Virus record (IMG/VR): IMGVR_UViG_3300007960_010542
Coordinates: 1-37,247 of that record
Source: a virus
DNA: 37,247 nucleotides
Strand: one strand, 5' to 3'
The position numbers were made by a program, and so were the translations under genes. The notes beneath the pieces are model-generated. The model did no database searches, was not told the DNA's origin, and saw nothing but the letters and a program-made list of their open reading frames with translations. Of the stretch, positions 1 to 8,855 are shown in pieces (position 1 is the stretch's first letter; the number at the start of each line of letters is the position of its first letter).

Positions 1-680
1 ACACAAACATCGGACCATTTTCCTTTTTCTATGCTTTGAGTAAGTTCAAGGGCCGCTGAACCTGAGGAAACAATAAAGACAAGGTCAGCTGAGGATGAAG
101 ATGATTCTGAAAGAAAGAGAGAATATCCGTTTGCTGATCCTGATAGCCTTTGAAAGATTACTGAGTTATTATTACTTTGATTTGGAATGAATAGTTTCAT
201 CTGAAATGAAATAGATTTACTCTCAGGGTCTAATACAGGTTTTCCATCCACTTTTTTAGAAAGTGATTGTAAAAATCCACCTGGGACATCATTCACTTGA
301 ACAAAACTTGTTCCATCAAAATGAAGTGAACCGATATTTTTTGGAATTCTATCATAGACATATTTTTCAAATCCTGTTAGTTTGTCAAGGAATTGATAAA
401 TTTCATTTGGTGTTCCATCAAAAGGAAATTCATTGATAATTGTGTCAAAGGCAACATTGACATTGACTTCTGCCGAATTAAAGAACGTATGATTTTCGAA
501 TTTTGACCAATCAAGTGGAATCTGTTGCGTTGATTTTAAGGCAGAGCCTGGCGCATCAAATCGAAATGAAGATCCATCAAAAGACACATTGTCGAAGTCT
601 ATTTCTCTTTTTCTTAAAATTGGACCAGAAGAAATAGACTCTAATAAATTTGTTCCAATTGGCTTGTCAAAAACAGGCAT
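1..680 (-). CDS. Virion structural protein with LamG/concanavalin-like domain (partial, C-terminus outside window)
   Basis: An ATG at 680 opens a frame that stays open to the window edge, about 226 codons, so the C-terminus is missing. From about residue 115 the pattern resembles a LamG/ConA-like jelly roll: HFDGTSFVQV, then SISFQMKLF, IFQRLSG and GYSLFL, then LVFIVSSG and EKGKWSDV. Such domains often bind glycans. The start overlaps the stop of the preceding gene (TAATG), and it follows the gp6-like wedge block, so a baseplate-peripheral or fibre role is likely. No T4 counterpart could be named. The frame is certain, the LamG reading moderate and the exact role unknown. Confidence 0.7.
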   Translation of the reverse strand, partial: MPVFDKPIGTNLLESISSGPILRKREIDFDNVSFDGSSFRFDAPGSALKSTQQIPLDWSKFENHTFFNSAEVNVNVAFDTIINEFPFDGTPNEIYQFLDKLTGFEKYVYDRIPKNIGSLHFDGTSFVQVNDVPGGFLQSLSKKVDGKPVLDPESKSISFQMKLFIPNQSNNNSVIFQRLSGSANGYSLFLSESSSSSADLVFIVSSGSAALELTQSIEKGKWSDVC

Positions 681-2161
681 TATTCACCTAGTCTAAACGT
701 ATAGTTTCTATCTTTCAGAATTCTTTCATTTCCAAGGTAATTAATTTTATACTCAAAATTTACAACCCTTCCATAAGGAATTGAATCGGTATGTATTTCA
801 AAATAATTCCCGTTTGAATCATAAGACATTTGATTCAAGTCGTTAAAATCGACGTATACTTCTCCAGTATTATTATCAACAATTCTATACGTTCCTTTTA
901 TAGGTATTGGTTTTTTGACAAAAGCAAATTTTGAAGAACGATCCTGAGAAACTAAATCATAAAACTTCGGTCGAATCAATACAAAAGAATCTTTTGAACC
1001 AGTTTCAGGCCCACTAGTAAAAACACTTAACTCAAAATTTTCAAAAATTCCTTGTGAAACTCTTGAACTATTAATTGTCAAGTCATTTGATTGAAAAACA
1101 ACGCTTTGATCCAAAGATGTCCATTTTTCATGAAATGTGACAGAACTCGAGGCTTGAATTATTTGAGAAAGCGATATTGAACCTGTGACAATAGAATTAT
1201 CATATGAAGAAACGAATACATTTGCAAAATATGTGCCTTGTCTATATGAAGATTCTGAAACATTAAATGTGGTTTCAAACGAACCTGTAGAAATCGTAAG
1301 TAAAAGACAGTTTTCCCCTTGAACTGGGCTACTTCCAGAAATAAACCTTGTTCTTTCACCGCCTATTTGATTTGTAAGATATAGTGAACCTGTTGAATTA
1401 AACGTGATAAGTTCCCTATCATCCCTCTCAAAATCATTAAAGTAATTTTCTATTCGTGGACGCTGAAATGAATTTTTCACATGCCTAGAAGAGAATCTTT
1501 TTGCAAAATAATTGTTTTGATCACTTTCTTGATTGAATGAAAATGAAATTCTAAATCCGTGATTTGTTAGATTTCCTGCAATAGAAGCAGAAACAAATTT
1601 TGAAATATTAACTTCAAGATCTTCATCTCCATCAATAAATGACTGAGTTATCTCAAAAGTTTGAATTCCATTTCCATCTAATAAATCACCTTGATAGTAA
1701 TAGTCAATATTTGTATCACCAAGTGTTCCAGAAAGAGATGACCCGGTCAAATTCCATGAAGTGTTAGTAGAAGAACTTAGAAAGTTTGCTTGATCAACGT
1801 CCGAAAAAGATATTATGTCTCTGCCTATTCCTTCATCAAATTGTTTTGCTAATGGAAAAACTGAGACAGTGAAATTTTGAGGTATTGATTGTCCTGCAAT
1901 TATTGATTTTAACTTTAAAATGGAAACCATATCATTGAGATTAATTCTATTTTGAATTACTAACTCTGACAATTTTCGATAGTCAAACTTAATCAAGATC
2001 CTTGAAAGTTCAGTCGTAAGAGCTGGTGCACTAGGATGATTGAACAATTTAAACAAATCGAGAGTGCCAGATCTTCCTACATTTGCCGTTGTCTTGGAAA
2101 TACCATCAACAAATTTATTTGTGATGTATGTGTCAGTTGATGATGTTGAAACTATGATCAT
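680..2161 (-). CDS. Putative baseplate/tail structural protein, DNRLRE-like N-terminal motif
   Basis: A 493-residue beta-rich, Ser/Thr/Asn-rich protein. The N-terminus carries TDTYITNK, then NVGRSGTLDLF and SRILIKFD, a layout reminiscent of DNRLRE-type carbohydrate-binding modules (D-T-Y-I, then N-x-G, then L-I-K-F-D). No signal peptide or membrane segment is visible. It lies directly downstream of the gp6-like gene with only one base between them, and it ends in a TAATG overlap with the LamG-like gene. By position it might do the job of T4 gp7 or gp8, but I see no sequence match to either. Structural role is likely; specific function is not established. Confidence 0.6.
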   Translation of the reverse strand: MIIVSTSSTDTYITNKFVDGISKTTANVGRSGTLDLFKLFNHPSAPALTTELSRILIKFDYRKLSELVIQNRINLNDMVSILKLKSIIAGQSIPQNFTVSVFPLAKQFDEGIGRDIISFSDVDQANFLSSSTNTSWNLTGSSLSGTLGDTNIDYYYQGDLLDGNGIQTFEITQSFIDGDEDLEVNISKFVSASIAGNLTNHGFRISFSFNQESDQNNYFAKRFSSRHVKNSFQRPRIENYFNDFERDDRELITFNSTGSLYLTNQIGGERTRFISGSSPVQGENCLLLTISTGSFETTFNVSESSYRQGTYFANVFVSSYDNSIVTGSISLSQIIQASSSVTFHEKWTSLDQSVVFQSNDLTINSSRVSQGIFENFELSVFTSGPETGSKDSFVLIRPKFYDLVSQDRSSKFAFVKKPIPIKGTYRIVDNNTGEVYVDFNDLNQMSYDSNGNYFEIHTDSIPYGRVVNFEYKINYLGNERILKDRNYTFRLGE

Positions 2162-2162
2162 T

Positions 2163-3986
2163 TTACACCGTTGTTACAATAATATCTGTTTCTGGATATT
2201 TTAATTCAAAAATTGAACCTGGAGGACCAATTACCATTCCCCTTATCGTATTATTTGGGGCATCAAAAAACACATCAGAATATGCTCTATTATCAAAAGT
2301 TCCATTAATTCCTTGTATGCTGATGTCGGTTATCGATAAAACCCCTGGAATTCTTATGACTTCACTAAAAACATTTGAAATCTGAATAGGTTGATCGATT
2401 TGAATCTTGTCAGTTCGAAGCAGATTTCTTGTAGCAGAAATAACCTGCCTAATTACATCATTTTTGTTTGCATTACTATCAGGAACAATTGTTATTTGAA
2501 TTACGTAGTTTATTATTCTTGCATCAAGAATGTCAATAGCATCTGAAATTAGCCTAAATTCATTTAGATAGTTTTTAATGTTTTGTTTTAGAAGATCAGG
2601 AGACATGGATAGTTTTCCATTCTCATCTCTTGAGACAATATACATTAGTGTTGATAGCGGATTTTGACTAGATTGTCTAATACCAGCTCTAAAAACTCTT
2701 CCAAACTTTGAAGGAAGTGAATAAACCCTTGCCAGTAAGTCAGCTTTTGTAACAATTCTTTGTTGGGCATTCTTAGACGCAGGAATTTGAACTCTTAATT
2801 GATCGATAGTGGGTGCTATATCTCCTCCTGATGAGGGTTGTTCATTGATAACATCGATGGAAGATCTAACAAGGGTCGCTATTGGAGATGAAGAATTTTT
2901 TCTAAACTCTACAAGAAGTTCTTCAATTGTTCTTATAGAACCTTGACTTACATTGTGAGTTAGTCCTCCACCAGCCCGATACGTAATAGTTAAAGTGGTT
3001 GATGTGGGTGATATACCAAGGGTTCTGGACCTTAAAAGACTGTTTGGATCTAAAGTAAATCTTGGAATTGTTTCTTTTCCGAATAGTGGAAGAGCCAAAT
3101 TAGATGGATCGGGGAAAATGTTTTCATCTGTTATGTTTGGTTCACCACCACCAAATCTCAGCTCGGTACTTCTGCTAAATAAATCGGTAACAACCTGGAA
3201 TCTTCGAGGCGAGGAGACAACTTGAATATTACTGTTCACTAAATCCCTGTCTTCATTTAGATTTTTTACGCCTACAAAAACTGTGTCTTGAGTTAGTGAA
3301 TCAACTTCATACCATGTGTTACCATCAGAATCAATAACTGATATTACTTCGGTGACATTAGAATTTGAAAGTGAAATTGTTCTAAATGGTACAAAGCTTG
3401 AATTGAAAGAAAATTGTTCTACAATAACTTCACCAGAAACAGCACTTACATTTGCAGAAATAATAAATGAAGTAGGTAAGCCTGCATTGTCTATGCTTGA
3501 AACCTGTATTTTTGCAAGGAGATTCCCTAGTCTATCAACGCTGGAAAAATCCAAATCTTCAATAGTTGAAAAACTAACGCCATTAGAAGAGCGAAGTTTG
3601 GTGTTTTTTAGAATTACAGGCAAAAATCTTTCATCTGGAACTCTTTCTCCATTTACGGTTGTTGCTGGCACTTCTAAGAAAAATGTCAAATTTACAAGAG
3701 AAGGAGAATCTCCAGTTATTTTTACCCCATTGTTTTCAAGGTGCCTTTGAATGTTAGAGACTTCAACAGCATTTGACCACGAAAGTTCGTTAAACTGATG
3801 GTCTAAATAAAAAGAAAGATTATCGCCAATAGCGGAAGCCATGTCTAGAAATAGACCACCTACGCTGGCTTCACTAAAATCTTGAATTTTATCAGGAAAA
3901 AATGTTCTTGCATATCTTAGAAGATCACTTCTAAAATCATTGAAATCTTTTGACAAATAGTTTCTTGATGGAGTTATTTTTGCCAT
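2163..3986 (-). CDS. Baseplate wedge protein, gp6-like (baseplate J family)
   Basis: A 607-residue protein whose N-terminus (SRNYLSKDFNDFRSDLLRYA, then FFPDKIQDFSEASVGG and FLDMASAIGDNLSFYLD) matches the pattern of T4-like gp6 wedge proteins, which dimerise and tie neighbouring baseplate wedges together. T4 gp6 is about 660 residues, so the length fits. The C-terminal part (ARIINYVIQITIVPDSNANK, then IQISNVFSEVIRIPGVLSI) is the usual baseplate-J tail domain. It follows the gp25-like gene by two bases, the usual gp25-gp6 neighbourhood of contractile tails. The family call is confident; it rests on motif reading rather than a search. Confidence 0.85.
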   Translation of the reverse strand: MAKITPSRNYLSKDFNDFRSDLLRYARTFFPDKIQDFSEASVGGLFLDMASAIGDNLSFYLDHQFNELSWSNAVEVSNIQRHLENNGVKITGDSPSLVNLTFFLEVPATTVNGERVPDERFLPVILKNTKLRSSNGVSFSTIEDLDFSSVDRLGNLLAKIQVSSIDNAGLPTSFIISANVSAVSGEVIVEQFSFNSSFVPFRTISLSNSNVTEVISVIDSDGNTWYEVDSLTQDTVFVGVKNLNEDRDLVNSNIQVVSSPRRFQVVTDLFSRSTELRFGGGEPNITDENIFPDPSNLALPLFGKETIPRFTLDPNSLLRSRTLGISPTSTTLTITYRAGGGLTHNVSQGSIRTIEELLVEFRKNSSSPIATLVRSSIDVINEQPSSGGDIAPTIDQLRVQIPASKNAQQRIVTKADLLARVYSLPSKFGRVFRAGIRQSSQNPLSTLMYIVSRDENGKLSMSPDLLKQNIKNYLNEFRLISDAIDILDARIINYVIQITIVPDSNANKNDVIRQVISATRNLLRTDKIQIDQPIQISNVFSEVIRIPGVLSITDISIQGINGTFDNRAYSDVFFDAPNNTIRGMVIGPPGSIFELKYPETDIIVTTV

Positions 3987-3988
3987 GT

Positions 3989-4462
3989 TTATCCTGCAGC
4001 GTAAAGAATGACGTCTATCTTTCTTTCTTTGTTATCAATTTGCGATATAGAATATGTGATTCTAATACCAACTTTTGCCAAAGAGTTTTCTTGACCAATT
4101 TCAGAAAATGGTTCGAATGTTCTTAATTGAATAAAGGGCAAATATCTGGAAACAGCCTGTGATATTCTTGAAATGGCTTCATTATCAAAATCTTCGCTTC
4201 CTAATTCAAATGTCAATTCTTTTAGATTGGCTCCGAATTGATAATCCATCAATCTTTCTCCCCAGTTGGTAAGAAGAAGATTTCTAAAATTGTCCTCGAT
4301 TGTTTTATCAAGATTTCTATGCATTTTCAATAGGCCATCATTAGAATCGCCTAATTCTAAAGGAGTTTTTATTCCAATAGGAGGCTCTTGAACCCTTTGT
4401 AATCTTTGTTGGGTTCTTTTTTGATGATCTTCACCAACAGATTTAAAATCGTATTTTGCCAT
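3989..4462 (-). CDS. Baseplate wedge protein, gp25-like (GPW/gp25 family)
   Basis: A 157-residue protein with the family signature TNWGER at about residues 65-70 and FGANLKELTFE at about 76-86, as in the short sheath-initiator/wedge proteins of contractile tails. T4 gp25 is about 130 residues; the extra length is a charged N-terminal extension (residues 1-45). The start is ATG at 4462, preceded by GAAGGG as ribosome site and a roughly 50-base gap from the preceding gene. It sits immediately upstream of the gp6-like gene, and the two form the wedge core with gp53-like partners in T4. No odd residues seen. Confidence 0.88.
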   Translation of the reverse strand: MAKYDFKSVGEDHQKRTQQRLQRVQEPPIGIKTPLELGDSNDGLLKMHRNLDKTIEDNFRNLLLTNWGERLMDYQFGANLKELTFELGSEDFDNEAISRISQAVSRYLPFIQLRTFEPFSEIGQENSLAKVGIRITYSISQIDNKERKIDVILYAAG

Positions 4463-4512
4463 AAAAACCCTTCACAATCTAAATATCAAAAACATAGATT
4501 TTGACATCAAAA

Positions 4513-4767
4513 TTATGAAGATCCTGTTGATGTTGCTGTTCCTGTAACAGGTCCTGATGGCGATGTTCCAATAATAGTTCCTGTGGTATTTACGGTTACA
4601 ATGATAGACGTAACATACAGGTGTATGGCATCAGTAAGGCTCGTAGAAAACTGTGTGATTAAATCGTCAGAATTGACTGATTCATCTTGTCCTGAATTTC
4701 TTACTTGAAGAAGTGCTTCTTTGATTTGTTGTGAAAGAATTTCTCTACCTGGTGCTTGAACTGGCAT
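4513..4767 (-). CDS. Small protein in baseplate block, unknown function
   Basis: An 84-residue protein. The first half is helical and polar (SQQIKEALLQVRNSG). The second half is hydrophobic, beta-like and Thr/Gly/Ser-rich, ending in TGTATSTGSS. I do not recognise a family and see none of the PAAR-type His/Cys pattern expected of a spike tip. It lies three bases downstream of the gp5-like hub gene and upstream of gp25, so a small baseplate component or hub accessory is the reasonable guess from position only. Confidence 0.55.
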   Translation of the reverse strand: MPVQAPGREILSQQIKEALLQVRNSGQDESVNSDDLITQFSTSLTDAIHLYVTSIIVTVNTTGTIIGTSPSGPVTGTATSTGSS

Positions 4768-4770
4768 TGA

Positions 4771-6312
4771 CTATTCCCCGAATATTCTTGTTGATTTAAT
4801 ACTTGGAATCTCCAGCTCTCTCTGCTGCATTTTAATTTTCAACTGTGTGGCTGCGCTGGTAATTTGTGGAGATGGAGCTCCAAATCCAGGAGTAACATGA
4901 GTTATAAGCGTATCACAAAATTGATTAACATCAGAAATAATATTGGACAGAAGTTCCTCAAGTTGCTGATATTTTACGAAAGGCTGTGAGTTTCCAGGAG
5001 CGTCAGAACTTCCTGAGTCTTGACCTCCATTCGCTGAAGATCTTCCAACAAAAATTCTATCTCCACTAATTAAAATTGTTCCGTCTGGTTGCAATTGAAT
5101 TGCGCAACCATTAGATGAAGGATCACCTTCTTTTAATATCGTGATTGATCCATTAAAATTGTTTGATGAATCTTCTCTTGCAATAATTCTGATTTCATCG
5201 GCTTTTATTGCAATTGCTGAGGATTCCTCCTCAGAAGAAGGCAAAATAGGATCTATTTCCCCAGGATTTGTTGGGGTCATGTTTCTTAGTCCAAAAGAAT
5301 CGTCAACCTTCATTTTACTGCTTACATAGACTCTCGCAGCATCATCTAAAAAGTCAGGATCTCCTTCGGTTTGAAGTTTTTGTCCCTGATAATTTTCTTT
5401 TGAGACTTCTTCATACCCTCTTGTATTTAGATAAGTGTTTGGATTTGTTCTAATTCCTCTCTCATTTTCACTTGATATTTTTCTAGACCTACCAGCAACT
5501 ATGTCAATAGTTCCACTAAATGGATTGATTTTTTCATTTACATTGCTCTGATTTTCTTCTACTGAAGACGAAAGAGATGACCACCCTCTATCAGTCGTTA
5601 AAGAAATAAGTGTGTTATTGGAACCTTGTAAAACAAGATCTCCTGGTCTTTTCTTGTATCTTGGAACAGGCTCAAGTTGATTAATGTCGGTATTGATTTT
5701 AGAGAAAATTTGTTCATAATTTTCAAAATCTTGATTCAAAGAAATATTAGGAAAATCATCTTCTGGAGCATTGATCGATTGTGATTCTTGAAATGTTCTT
5801 GGAGATCCTCTCGACTTTTCATAAGTTCCTGGGGTTGTTGAGATTTCATTCACATTAGGAATTACTGCTTGACTTCTATCAAAATGAGAAAAATTCAAAT
5901 CCTCAGAAAATTCATCCCCTGCAACCCTGGATAACCAATATCCTTTGTTTTTGTCATCACTGTCAAAAACAATCCACGCTGTTTCGCCTTCTTTTACAGG
6001 AAGACAAAAGTGAGATGAAAAAAACGGGTACGCTATGACATAGTTTGTATTACTCTCAGAACCAATTGAATCTACACCTTGATCGATGATTCTTGCAATG
6101 ATGGAGTTCTTTGGAATTCTAAACTCCTGAATGGAGGGTTCAATTTGCTTTGAAAGTTGATAAAAATCACTTGCATTGATGGCAGAATCATCGGTAAGCA
6201 CATGTGTCACAACTGCCTTGAAAAAAGGATTAATCACTTTCTCAGAAGAGAGTTTTGAAATATCGTTTCTTCTTCTTTCGTTAGCATCGAAAATGTAGTT
6301 ATTGATATTCAT
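4771..6312 (-). CDS. Baseplate hub/spike protein with gp5-like OB fold
   Basis: A 513-residue protein. Residues about 40-130 look like the gp5/VgrG-type OB fold: IIARIIDQG, then VIAYPFFSSHFCLPVKEGE and TAWIVFDSDDKNKGYWLSR. The middle is Asn/Ser-rich linker. Near the C-terminus short alternating beta strands (AIAIKADEIRIIA, GSITILKEG, AIQLQPDGTILISGDRIFVG) resemble a beta-prism needle, followed by a helical tail. No lysozyme domain like that of T4 gp5 is visible, so cell-wall cleavage, if needed, must be encoded elsewhere. It is the first recognisable baseplate gene of the block. The OB/needle reading is fairly secure; exact T4 equivalence is less so. Confidence 0.75.
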   Translation of the reverse strand: MNINNYIFDANERRRNDISKLSSEKVINPFFKAVVTHVLTDDSAINASDFYQLSKQIEPSIQEFRIPKNSIIARIIDQGVDSIGSESNTNYVIAYPFFSSHFCLPVKEGETAWIVFDSDDKNKGYWLSRVAGDEFSEDLNFSHFDRSQAVIPNVNEISTTPGTYEKSRGSPRTFQESQSINAPEDDFPNISLNQDFENYEQIFSKINTDINQLEPVPRYKKRPGDLVLQGSNNTLISLTTDRGWSSLSSSVEENQSNVNEKINPFSGTIDIVAGRSRKISSENERGIRTNPNTYLNTRGYEEVSKENYQGQKLQTEGDPDFLDDAARVYVSSKMKVDDSFGLRNMTPTNPGEIDPILPSSEEESSAIAIKADEIRIIAREDSSNNFNGSITILKEGDPSSNGCAIQLQPDGTILISGDRIFVGRSSANGGQDSGSSDAPGNSQPFVKYQQLEELLSNIISDVNQFCDTLITHVTPGFGAPSPQITSAATQLKIKMQQRELEIPSIKSTRIFGE

Positions 6313-6687
6313 TTAATTACCCGAGATTTTGCTAAAGATATCATCAGTCGTTATTACACTTGATTCATCCTGAAGAGGTTTTATTAGCTCGGCTAACTTG
6401 ATAAGTTGGTCGTTTGCTTTTGACATTTTGTCTAAGTATCGAGTCAATACAGGGCTAATGTTGACATGATCTACCGCAGATGAAGAATCCATTGTTTTAA
6501 AGGCTAGCTCAAACATCATCAATGAAGCGGATCTATCTTGCATTGCATTATGAAAAATCTCTTTCCATAAGAATTTTCTTTTTTCTGACATGTTTTGAAT
6601 GGACTCTAAAAGATCTCCAAAGTCATCGAGCTTCTTTTCTAAAGCTTTAGCATCATTTAAAACCTTTTCAATATGATTGTTTGTCAA
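6313..6687 (-). CDS. Helical protein, unknown function (TTG start)
   Basis: A 124-residue, almost entirely helical, charged protein with no Cys and no membrane segment. It begins with TTG at 6687, supported by GGAG seven bases upstream and by a TTGA overlap with the stop of the sigma factor gene, which suggests translational coupling. It abuts the hub/spike gene with no spacer. Its place between the late sigma factor and the baseplate genes hints at a virion-assembly role, but I recognise no family. Confidence 0.6.
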   Translation of the reverse strand: MTNNHIEKVLNDAKALEKKLDDFGDLLESIQNMSEKRKFLWKEIFHNAMQDRSASLMMFELAFKTMDSSSAVDHVNISPVLTRYLDKMSKANDQLIKLAELIKPLQDESSVITTDDIFSKISGN

Positions 6688-7403
6688 AGATAGTCTCCAT
6701 TCAATGTCATTTTTTTATAGATTATCTTAATACTTGCCATGGATTGAGTGATTTGTTTTGTGTTCATGTTAGTAATATCACGTAAGTAAAGATAAACTGC
6801 TTTCTTGTGAAGAATATCAATATCATCAAGAGTATTGACAATTTCTATTAGCGCATTAATGCAAATTTTATCTTCTTCTTTTTGAAGTTTTTCATCTATC
6901 TTTCTAAATAAGCTAATCATCTCATTTCTTTTTTCTCGAGTTTGCATTAAATCTTCCGGAGATTCATATGTCAAATTAGCGATAGTATTTTTTTCTTCAA
7001 AAGAAAGAGACGAATGATCTTCAATAGAAACATGCTTAAAGAGATGCTTCTTCTTTTTTCTGGATGTGTTTATTAACCAATTTCTGGCAACTACGTTGAA
7101 ATATGAAAAAGCTTTCGATCCATGATTTATGTCAAATTTATGAAGTTTTTCATACAAAAAGTTAATACAATCGTTAATCATATCATTTGGATTTTGAACT
7201 CCTGCGGTAAACCCATATGTCTGAACTAAACCGGTTACTAAATTTTTGAATGTAGGATAGATCAAATCTACATAAATTTTTTGTTTCTTTTCTTCACTTT
7301 CTGTACCTAAGTACAGAACAATCGCGTCGTGCTGCTCTGGCCCAAAATACTGGTTCGTCTTTCTCTTAAATCCGTCGCTAGCGTATTTTTTCTTGCCTTT
7401 CAA
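6684..7403 (-). CDS. RNA polymerase sigma factor for late transcription, gp55-like
   Basis: A 239-residue protein with a sigma-70 region 2-like core: DMINDCINFLYEKLHKFD, then KAFSYFNVVARNWLIN and a lysine-rich stretch. This is the arrangement in gp55-type late sigma factors of T4-like phages. A C-terminal segment (LYLRDITNMNTKQITQSMAS) could be a reduced helix-turn-helix. It would redirect host RNA polymerase to late promoters for the structural genes downstream. T4 gp55 is about 185 residues, so this one is longer. There is no ATG before codon 74; the start is TTG at 7403 with AAGGAA seven bases upstream. Family call good; promoter specificity unknown. Confidence 0.8.
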   Translation of the reverse strand: MKGKKKYASDGFKRKTNQYFGPEQHDAIVLYLGTESEEKKQKIYVDLIYPTFKNLVTGLVQTYGFTAGVQNPNDMINDCINFLYEKLHKFDINHGSKAFSYFNVVARNWLINTSRKKKKHLFKHVSIEDHSSLSFEEKNTIANLTYESPEDLMQTREKRNEMISLFRKIDEKLQKEEDKICINALIEIVNTLDDIDILHKKAVYLYLRDITNMNTKQITQSMASIKIIYKKMTLNGDYL

Positions 7404-7404
7404 G

Positions 7405-7704
7405 TTATTCTTCCTTTATTTCTTCTATTTTTCCAAGCACTTGAGCAACATTAATGATTTCATTTTTAGACGCTTTTATTTCTTCCAAAACCCTTCTAAT
7501 TTCAGGCGAATCAAAAAACAAAGGTATTTCTAAGATTTTTGAAATAGCCTGCTGTCTTTGTTCTAGATTTTCAATGCACTCCTCTAAAGAATCCTGAACT
7601 TTCAAAATAATCATAGAAAATCGAAACAAATAGAAAGCAGTAATTGCAAAAATCGTAAAGATAATTATCAATAAAAGTAAAAAAACTATCTCTAAAATAG
7701 TCAT
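7405..7704 (-). CDS. Small single-pass membrane protein with coiled C-terminus
   Basis: A 99-residue protein with one strong hydrophobic segment at about residues 5-33 (IVFLLLLIIIFTIFAITAFY), then a helical, charged cytoplasmic-type domain containing EIPLFFDSPEIRRVLEEI. It overlaps the preceding glycosyltransferase gene by ATGA and ends one base before the sigma factor start. The ribosome site of the sigma factor lies inside its last codons. I do not know its function; proteins of this look recur next to late genes in T4-like marine phages as I remember it, which is not proof. Confidence 0.6.
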   Translation of the reverse strand: MTILEIVFLLLLIIIFTIFAITAFYLFRFSMIILKVQDSLEECIENLEQRQQAISKILEIPLFFDSPEIRRVLEEIKASKNEIINVAQVLGKIEEIKEE

Positions 7705-8855
7705 ATTAATTCCTTCAAGGCAAGGTCGTATTTTTTGAATATGGCTTTCAAAGAAAAGTCTTTAACAACTTTTTCTTTCAAATCTATAGCCCATTCTTTT
7801 GGACGAGCATGAGATTCAAAAAATCTTCTCATTCTTTTCTTAGCATCAATCTCATGAGGATTTGCCCATCTAGCATTTTTTACAAAAATTTTGCCATCTT
7901 GAATAGAAGAAGGAACTTCAATAAGATCATAAGACACTTTGTTAAAGTGACCTCTATTCAAAAAATCTAGATGACCAGACCAATTGGTGGCAATAATAGG
8001 CAAACCAGATGCAGCAGCATCAATTAATGGTAATCCATATCCTTCACCACGTGTAAAACTAATCATAGCTTTTATTTTTTCATTCTTGAGAAGACCAGCG
8101 ACTTCTTCTTCTGACATGTCGCCATTCAAAAGATAAATTTTTGGATTTTCTCCTTTTCTTACTTCATTGACTAATTTAGAAAAAAGATCTTTCAAGTGAT
8201 TTTTGTGAAATACGCAGTTGGTTCCAAGGTTCGACTTAATTACTAAGCCTACGTCTGGGTTGTCTTTGAATTCTTCACAAAACCACTTAACTGAATAGAA
8301 CAGGTTTTTTCTATCGGCTTCTGCTGACTTTGAGGTAATTTGTCCAAAAAGAAGAAAGTTAAAGTCGGTTTCAATTTGAGAAAGGTCGGGAATTTTATAT
8401 TCATTTTCCAAATATGGCGAATACGATTCCGGTATAACGATAATTTTGCCTTCGGAAACACCTGAATTTAAAAAGGCTTTTTTGGAGAACTCAGATGGAA
8501 CAATTACTAGATTCATTTTTTCAACTGCTTCCACCCATTCCTTTGAAACACGATCAGTTTCAACTCCAGCAGTTATTCCTACATTGATTGGAGCTAATTT
8601 AGTGTCCCATTCATGTGGGAGTTGAATCTGAAAAGAGATATCAGGATTTTTCATCTCTTTTCCTGTAGCGTTCATGATTTTTTCCACTAAACCATTTAAT
8701 CCTGCTGGATTTACATGCCAAGAAGTAATTCCCCAAGGAGTAACTTCGCATCGAATGCTGTTTTCGGTTTCAGATAACCATTCAAAAACTTGTCTAGAGT
8801 GGGTCCCATATCCACTTTTAGAAAGAAGCGGCCCCCTTAGAATGATATTTTTCAT
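7701..8855 (-). CDS. Glycosyltransferase, GT-B fold (GT4-like)
   Basis: A 384-residue protein. The N-terminus ILRGPLLSKSGYGTHSR is the glycine-rich acceptor-side loop common in GT4 enzymes. The C-terminal domain has SFTRGEGYGLPLIDAAASG, the E-x7-E-type donor-binding signature of GT4 (EGYGLPxxDAxAxG). It would transfer a sugar from a nucleotide-activated donor in the cytoplasm; the sugar cannot be inferred. Overlaps both neighbours by ATGA, so it is translationally coupled to the glycosyltransferase before it and to the membrane protein after it. Confidence 0.85.
   Translation of the reverse strand: MKNIILRGPLLSKSGYGTHSRQVFEWLSETENSIRCEVTPWGITSWHVNPAGLNGLVEKIMNATGKEMKNPDISFQIQLPHEWDTKLAPINVGITAGVETDRVSKEWVEAVEKMNLVIVPSEFSKKAFLNSGVSEGKIIVIPESYSPYLENEYKIPDLSQIETDFNFLLFGQITSKSAEADRKNLFYSVKWFCEEFKDNPDVGLVIKSNLGTNCVFHKNHLKDLFSKLVNEVRKGENPKIYLLNGDMSEEEVAGLLKNEKIKAMISFTRGEGYGLPLIDAAASGLPIIATNWSGHLDFLNRGHFNKVSYDLIEVPSSIQDGKIFVKNARWANPHEIDAKKRMRRFFESHARPKEWAIDLKEKVVKDFSLKAIFKKYDLALKELI

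Noticed and set aside
2995-3750. Plus-strand frames of 76 and 144 codons inside the gp6-like gene.
   Set aside because: They are antisense to a clearly homologous structural gene and have no ribosome sites; shadows.
4498-4513. AT-rich palindrome ATTTTGA/TCAAAAT between the 84-residue gene and gp25.
   Set aside because: Only A-T and two G-C pairs with almost no loop; expected by chance in such DNA. Too weak to call a terminator or operator.
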